34,596 bases of DNA from CAZEGV01 sp964511645 (lineage in GTDB: Bacteria > Bacteroidota > Bacteroidia > Cytophagales > JAAEPT01): positions 1-34,596 of the forward strand of contig CAZEGV010000031.1 in NCBI GenBank assembly GCA_964511645.1, written 5' to 3'. Under the pieces are notes generated by a model that saw only the letters and a program-made list of their open reading frames with translations, was not told the DNA's origin and ran no database searches. The translations under genes were made by a program, and so were the position numbers. Shown one piece after another: positions 30,755 to 34,596 of the stretch (the stretch's first letter is position 1; each line of letters begins with the position of its first letter).

Positions 30755-32665
30755 TTATTTTTTCACTTCAACCAAAGCCCCGTCAATAATATCATCTACT
30801 ACTGAAGGGTCTAATAATGTAGACGTATCTCCGAGAGAGGAAGCATCCCCTTCTGCTACTTTTCTCAAAATTCTTCTCATTATTTTACCTGAGCGAGTTT
30901 TTGGTAAGCCCGCTACAAACTGAATTTTATCTGGCTTAGCAATTGGACCTATTAATGTGGTCACACCTGCTAAGATATTTTTACGCAATTCATTGTCATC
31001 TTTGATGTCGCCATCGCAAATAACATAAGCATAAATCCCTTGTCCTTTCACTTCGTGTGGGAAGCCAACAATTGCAGATTCTAATACTTTAGGATGCTGA
31101 TTAATTGCATTTTCTACTTCAGCAGTTCCCATTCTATGTCCTGATACGTTAATTACGTCATCTACACGTCCTGTGATTTTATAATAACCGTCTTCATCTC
31201 TACGGCATCCATCACCTGTAAAGTAATATCCCGGATAAGTGCCAAAATAAACTTCCTTACATCTGTTATGGTCTCCCCAAGTAGTCCTAATAATTGAAGG
31301 CCAAGGGAATTTGATACATAAATTTCCTTCTACTGCATTTCCTTCAATCTCATTACCATCTGCGTCCATCAGTGCCAATTGAATACCTGGCATCGGTAAA
31401 GTTGCACAAGTAGGTTTTTGAGGCGTTAATCCAGCTAATGGAGAAATCAAAAACCCTGCTGTTTCTGTTTGCCAATAAGTATCTACTATTGGGCATTTTC
31501 TACGTCCAATATGCTCATGATACCAGTGCCAAGCTTCTTCGTTAATTGGTTCTCCTACCGACCCTAAAGCTCTCAAACTAGACAAGTCATATTTGGCTGG
31601 AACTTCTGTTCCATATGCCATCAAAGCTCTAATTGCTGTCGGTGCGGTATAAAAAATATTCACTTTGTATTTTTCACATACTTCCCAGAATCTACCTGCG
31701 TCTGGGTAAGTAGGTACGCCTTCAAACATTATTGAGGTTGCACCAGCCAATAATGGCCCGTATATGATATATGAGTGCCCTGTAATCCAGCCAATGTCTG
31801 CTGTACACCAATATACTTCTCCTTTTTCGTATTGAAATGCATTACGGAAAGTATAGTCAGTATAAACCATATAACCTCCTGTAGTATGTACAACTCCTTT
31901 TGGCTGTCCCGTAGAACCTGATGTATATAATATAAATAATGGGTCTTCAGAATCAACTTCTGTTGCGACATTTTCAGATGATGCCTTAGCTACTTCTTCG
32001 TGCCACCAAAGGTCACGACCAGATTTCATTGTTACTTCTGCACTAGTTCTTTTGACAACAATTACTGTTTCTACACAAGAAGCATTATCACAAGCAGTAT
32101 CTACAATAGATTTTACTGGGATATTTTTCTTTCCTCGGTAATTACCATCAGAAGTTAAGATTACTTTAGCCTGAGCATCATTTACTCTATCTGCCAATGC
32201 CGATGCAGAGAAGCCTGCAAAAACAACAGAATGAATAGCACCAAGCCTAGCACAAGCTAAACAAGCAATTGCTAACTCTGGCACCATTGGCATATACAAG
32301 GCTACTCTATCACCTTTTTTTACACCTTGCGCTTTTAGTACATTAGCGAATTTACATACTTCTTCGTGTAACTCACGGTAAGTAATTACTCTTTCTTTTT
32401 CAGTCGGTTCATTTGGCTCCCAAATAATTGCTGCTTGGTCTCCTCTTTCAAACAAATGCCTATCAAGACAGTTTTCAGTAATGTTTAATTTCCCTCCTAT
32501 GAACCATTCTGCTTTTGGTTCTTCAAAGTTCCAATCCAGTACTTTGTCCCATTTTTTTCTCCAGTGAAAGTTTTTTGCTTGTTCTTCCCAAAACAATTCT
32601 GGGTTTGCTACACTTTTTCTGTACTCTTGGGCATATTGCTCAAATGTTCTTATTCGTCTTGACAT
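30755..32665 (-). CDS. acs: Acetyl-CoA synthetase (AMP-forming)
   Basis: Acs activates acetate to acetyl-AMP and then acetyl-CoA. The 636-residue protein has the ANL-superfamily P-loop YTSGSTGQPKG (247-257), the acetate-pocket W in DTYWQTETAG (A5 region), the hinge region YKITGRVDDVINVSGHRMGT, and the C-terminal PKTRSGKIMRRILRK with K594, the lysine acetylated by Pat-type enzymes in other bacteria. Length (about 630-660) and all core motifs are normal. It is a single gene with its own terminator, divergent from the outer-membrane protein gene across 80 bp. Confidence 0.97.
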   Translation of the reverse strand: MSRRIRTFEQYAQEYRKSVANPELFWEEQAKNFHWRKKWDKVLDWNFEEPKAEWFIGGKLNITENCLDRHLFERGDQAAIIWEPNEPTEKERVITYRELHEEVCKFANVLKAQGVKKGDRVALYMPMVPELAIACLACARLGAIHSVVFAGFSASALADRVNDAQAKVILTSDGNYRGKKNIPVKSIVDTACDNASCVETVIVVKRTSAEVTMKSGRDLWWHEEVAKASSENVATEVDSEDPLFILYTSGSTGQPKGVVHTTGGYMVYTDYTFRNAFQYEKGEVYWCTADIGWITGHSYIIYGPLLAGATSIMFEGVPTYPDAGRFWEVCEKYKVNIFYTAPTAIRALMAYGTEVPAKYDLSSLRALGSVGEPINEEAWHWYHEHIGRRKCPIVDTYWQTETAGFLISPLAGLTPQKPTCATLPMPGIQLALMDADGNEIEGNAVEGNLCIKFPWPSIIRTTWGDHNRCKEVYFGTYPGYYFTGDGCRRDEDGYYKITGRVDDVINVSGHRMGTAEVENAINQHPKVLESAIVGFPHEVKGQGIYAYVICDGDIKDDNELRKNILAGVTTLIGPIAKPDKIQFVAGLPKTRSGKIMRRILRKVAEGDASSLGDTSTLLDPSVVDDIIDGALVEVKK

Positions 32666-32745
32666 ATTACTAAAAAGCTATTTTTATATTATTTTTTCTT
32701 AATTTCGCTTCTCAACTTAACATTTACAATACTAAAATTCAAATT

Positions 32746-34143
32746 TTGGATTATAAAAAAAATATCTTATTAAGTATTTTTTATCTTTTAGTATCTCTTG
32801 GAAGTGCCCAAGACAATTCTATTACTCCCAAAACTGATTCTGTTTTTATAGAACAAATCATTATTATTGGTAATAACAAGACAAAAGAACATATCATAAT
32901 AAGAGAACTAGACCTTAAAAGTCCTAGTAAAATATGTATTTGTGATACAGCCTTAATCTTTAAACGGAATCAAAATAAAATATTCAATACCGGTTTATTC
33001 AATTTTATTTCTTTAACATATTACGATAATGTTGTGCTTATAAGCGTAGAGGAACGATGGTATATATGGCCGATTCCTATTTTTGAATTATCCGACAGGA
33101 GCTTTAATGAATGGTGGAACGACAGGGGACATGACTTTAATCGGGTTAATTATGGCATTGACTTTGAATACCGTAATTTTAGAGGTAGAAGAGAAAACCT
33201 ACACATCAAGCTACAACACGGATTCACCCATAAATATGAAATTTTTTACACAGTACCTTACCTAAATTCTTTTTTGTCTAACGGATTAAAGTTTTCACTC
33301 TCTTACTCTACCAATCGTAATATTGCTTACAGGACTAACCCTATTAGTAGCAAACTCGATTTTAGCCAAGTAGATTTCATTACTCGCAAACGGTTCTACA
33401 CAGGTTTATCTTTTACCAAAAGACCTAAATACTATATTCAATATGGTGGAGATGTGTATTTTAACTATAATCAAGTACATGACACAATTACGAGTCTTAA
33501 CCCTCATTTTTTTTCTTTTAACAAAAAAAGACAAAAGTATTTAGAAATCACACTAAGAGCCAAGCAAGACAAACGAGATATTCAATACTATCCTTATCAC
33601 GGACATATAGTAGAGCTCACTATTTCTAAAAAAGGTCTAGGCATTTTTAATGATTTAGATTTTACTAGACTTCATTTTGCTGCTGCTTATTACCGCAATC
33701 ATAAGCATAAAGTGATTTGGGAAAACATCTTAAAAGCTCAGCTTACTAGCCCACACAATATACCTTATTACAATCATGAAGGTTTGGGGTACGGAGAGAA
33801 CCTAGTGCGTGGCTACGAGTTATCGGTTGTTGATGGCAATCATTACATCCTTGCTAAAGAAAGTATTAAGTTCAAGTTATTACACCGAGATAAGGTCAAA
33901 ACTTTTTTTCCCGTCAAGCAGTTTAGCAGCAGTCCATTGTCCATATTCTTGCATCCTCATATAGACATTGCTTATGTTCAGAACAATAATAGGTTCGCAT
34001 CTGCCCTATCAGGACAGGTATTGCTAGGCTATGGAATTGGTTTAGATATTATAGCTTTTTATGATGCTGTATTGAGAGTTGAATACTCTTGGGGTAAAAA
34101 TAATATTGGTGGTTTCTACCTGCATGCTGACACGGCTTTTTAA
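32746..34143 (+). CDS. BamA/TamA-like outer-membrane beta-barrel protein
   Basis: The product of 465 residues has a signal peptide (about 1-21, DYKKNILLSIFYLLVSLGSA), one POTRA-like domain (about 32-105: VFIEQIIIIGNNKTKEHIII plus RELDL, later FNTGLFNFISL and VVLISVEERWY) and a C-terminal part of alternating aromatic beta strands ending HADTAF, the terminal Phe expected for BAM-dependent insertion. It is much shorter than BamA (about 800 residues), and a single POTRA suggests an accessory Omp85-like transporter. The partner and cargo are unknown. The start is a TTG. No in-frame ATG lies between it and the signal peptide, so it is real unless an error hides an ATG. Confidence 0.8.
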   Translation: MDYKKNILLSIFYLLVSLGSAQDNSITPKTDSVFIEQIIIIGNNKTKEHIIIRELDLKSPSKICICDTALIFKRNQNKIFNTGLFNFISLTYYDNVVLISVEERWYIWPIPIFELSDRSFNEWWNDRGHDFNRVNYGIDFEYRNFRGRRENLHIKLQHGFTHKYEIFYTVPYLNSFLSNGLKFSLSYSTNRNIAYRTNPISSKLDFSQVDFITRKRFYTGLSFTKRPKYYIQYGGDVYFNYNQVHDTITSLNPHFFSFNKKRQKYLEITLRAKQDKRDIQYYPYHGHIVELTISKKGLGIFNDLDFTRLHFAAAYYRNHKHKVIWENILKAQLTSPHNIPYYNHEGLGYGENLVRGYELSVVDGNHYILAKESIKFKLLHRDKVKTFFPVKQFSSSPLSIFLHPHIDIAYVQNNNRFASALSGQVLLGYGIGLDIIAFYDAVLRVEYSWGKNNIGGFYLHADTAF

Positions 34144-34182
34144 TTTTATAAAAAATAAATACAAACATTTTTTTCTAAAGCG

Positions 34183-34213
34183 TTTGGAATTAAAAAAATA
34201 ACCTTTACTTTTG
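34183..34213 (+). promoter_or_regulatory. Promoter of tRNA-Lys (canonical Bacteroidota -33/-7)
   Basis: TTTG (34183-34186), exactly 19 nt, then TACTTTTG (34206-34213) is a textbook match to the Bacteroidota consensus and lies 47 nt before the tRNA. Confidence 0.8.
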
Positions 34214-34260
34214 TGTCACAATATCGCAAAAAGCTAGTCTTTTCGCAATTTGTACAGGTC

Positions 34261-34333
34261 GATTCGGTAGCTCAGCTGGTAGAGCAATACACTTTTAATG
34301 TATGGGTCCTGGGTTCGAATCCCAGCCGAATCA
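34261..34333 (+). tRNA. tRNA-Lys (anticodon TTT)
   Basis: A 73-nt cloverleaf is visible: acceptor GATTCGG/CCGAATC, D-arm GCTC/GAGC, anticodon arm ATACA/TGTAT with loop CTTTTAA (anticodon TTT at 34294-34296), and T-arm CTGGG/CCCAG with TTCGAAT loop. The discriminator is A; CCA is not encoded. It has its own promoter and terminator. Confidence 0.97.
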
Positions 34334-34359
34334 CAAAGTACTAAAACAGTACATTAAAG

Positions 34360-34401
34360 GCACTTAATAAGTTTGAAAAAACGAATTTAAGTGCTTTTTT
34401 T
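34360..34401 (+). terminator. Intrinsic terminator after tRNA-Lys
   Basis: GCACTTAA (34360-34367) pairs with TTAAGTGC (34387-34394) around a 19-nt loop and is followed by T7. It begins 27 nt after the tRNA. Confidence 0.75.
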
Positions 34402-34596
34402 ATAAACAATAATTTCTAAAATTTTATTCGTTTTATCTAAAAATTAATAAAAATTCAATTTTACCGAGTACTTCAGAAGCAAACCATTTTCTTTACTTCA
34501 CCACCGTAATATACCCCGAATTGGCATTATCACCCCCCAAATCAAGACCGTTGCAAAACCCTTGTAGTCAATTCTCTCTTTTTATATCCGTTATTT
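34402..34596. other. No gene recognised at the right edge
   Basis: On the minus strand a short tail reads DLGGDNANSGYITVVK and stops near 34498, but the frame is closed upstream by a TGA within the window, so at most it is the very end of a broken gene. Nothing else can be supported. Confidence 0.2.

Noticed and set aside
34261..34401. tRNA-Lys as an integration (att) site
   Set aside because: No repeat of the tRNA 3' end, integrase or island is visible in the remaining 200 bp.
34480..34596. Possible 3' end of a minus-strand gene (…GYITVVK)
   Set aside because: The frame is closed by a stop within the window and no homologous family is recognised.

Overview
The window is about 34.6 kb of AT-rich chromosome from a member of the Bacteroidota, most likely a flavobacterium-like organism. 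The evidence is a bacterial-type serine palmitoyltransferase for sphingolipids, a zinc-finger-less DnaX of flavobacterial type, an insulinase-family protease and MMPL exporter of the usual Bacteroidota kinds, and promoters with the -33 TTTG / -7 TAnnTTTG pattern (clearest in front of tRNA-Lys). Start codons lack Shine-Dalgarno sequences. No phage, plasmid or CRISPR is visible; most genes are housekeeping, with a few accessory insertions.

Layout. 0.2-4.0 kb: a secreted TPR-like protein (-) divergent from an RND/MMPL exporter (+). 4.2-8.6 kb: a SpoU-type RNA methyltransferase (+) meets hemB (-) tail to tail, and hemB follows a large M16 protease. 8.8-10.6 kb: a complete type II restriction-modification pair, resembling R.HinP1I and M.HhaI (GCGC), whose genes overlap by 98 nt and sit directly behind dnaX. 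10.6-12.2 kb: dnaX, whose frame ends after an A10 run and hairpin and continues in the -1 frame, the layout of a gamma/tau frameshift gene. 12.3-17.2 kb: a CPBP membrane protease, a YhhQ-type transporter, an unrecognised 590-residue protein and serine palmitoyltransferase. 17.4-18.2 kb: a frameshifted lipoprotein gene divergent from a small XRE regulator, bracketed by two copies of one terminator. 18.3-24 kb: rpsA (-) divergent from a small membrane protein, mutL and two tandem rhomboid proteases (+). 24.0-24.8 kb: a repeat, a decayed gene and a MITE-like element. 24.8-28.2 kb: mutS2 (-), then an ECF-type sigma factor whose 5' part is made of a dispersed repeat, plus a small membrane protein. 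28.2-32.7 kb: a thioredoxin-like secreted protein, an EamA permease, a SAM methyltransferase broken at a G8 tract, and acs. 32.7-34.4 kb: a BamA/TamA-like outer-membrane protein and tRNA-Lys(TTT).

The points most worth a second look are the dnaX A10/hairpin/stop signal, the G8 tract that switches a methyltransferase out of frame, a family of at least four structured intergenic repeats (one supplying the start of a sigma-factor ORF), the unrecognised partner of serine palmitoyltransferase, and pairs of near-identical terminators bracketing single genes. Several breaks lie in homopolymers, so sequencing error must be excluded before biological readings are accepted.
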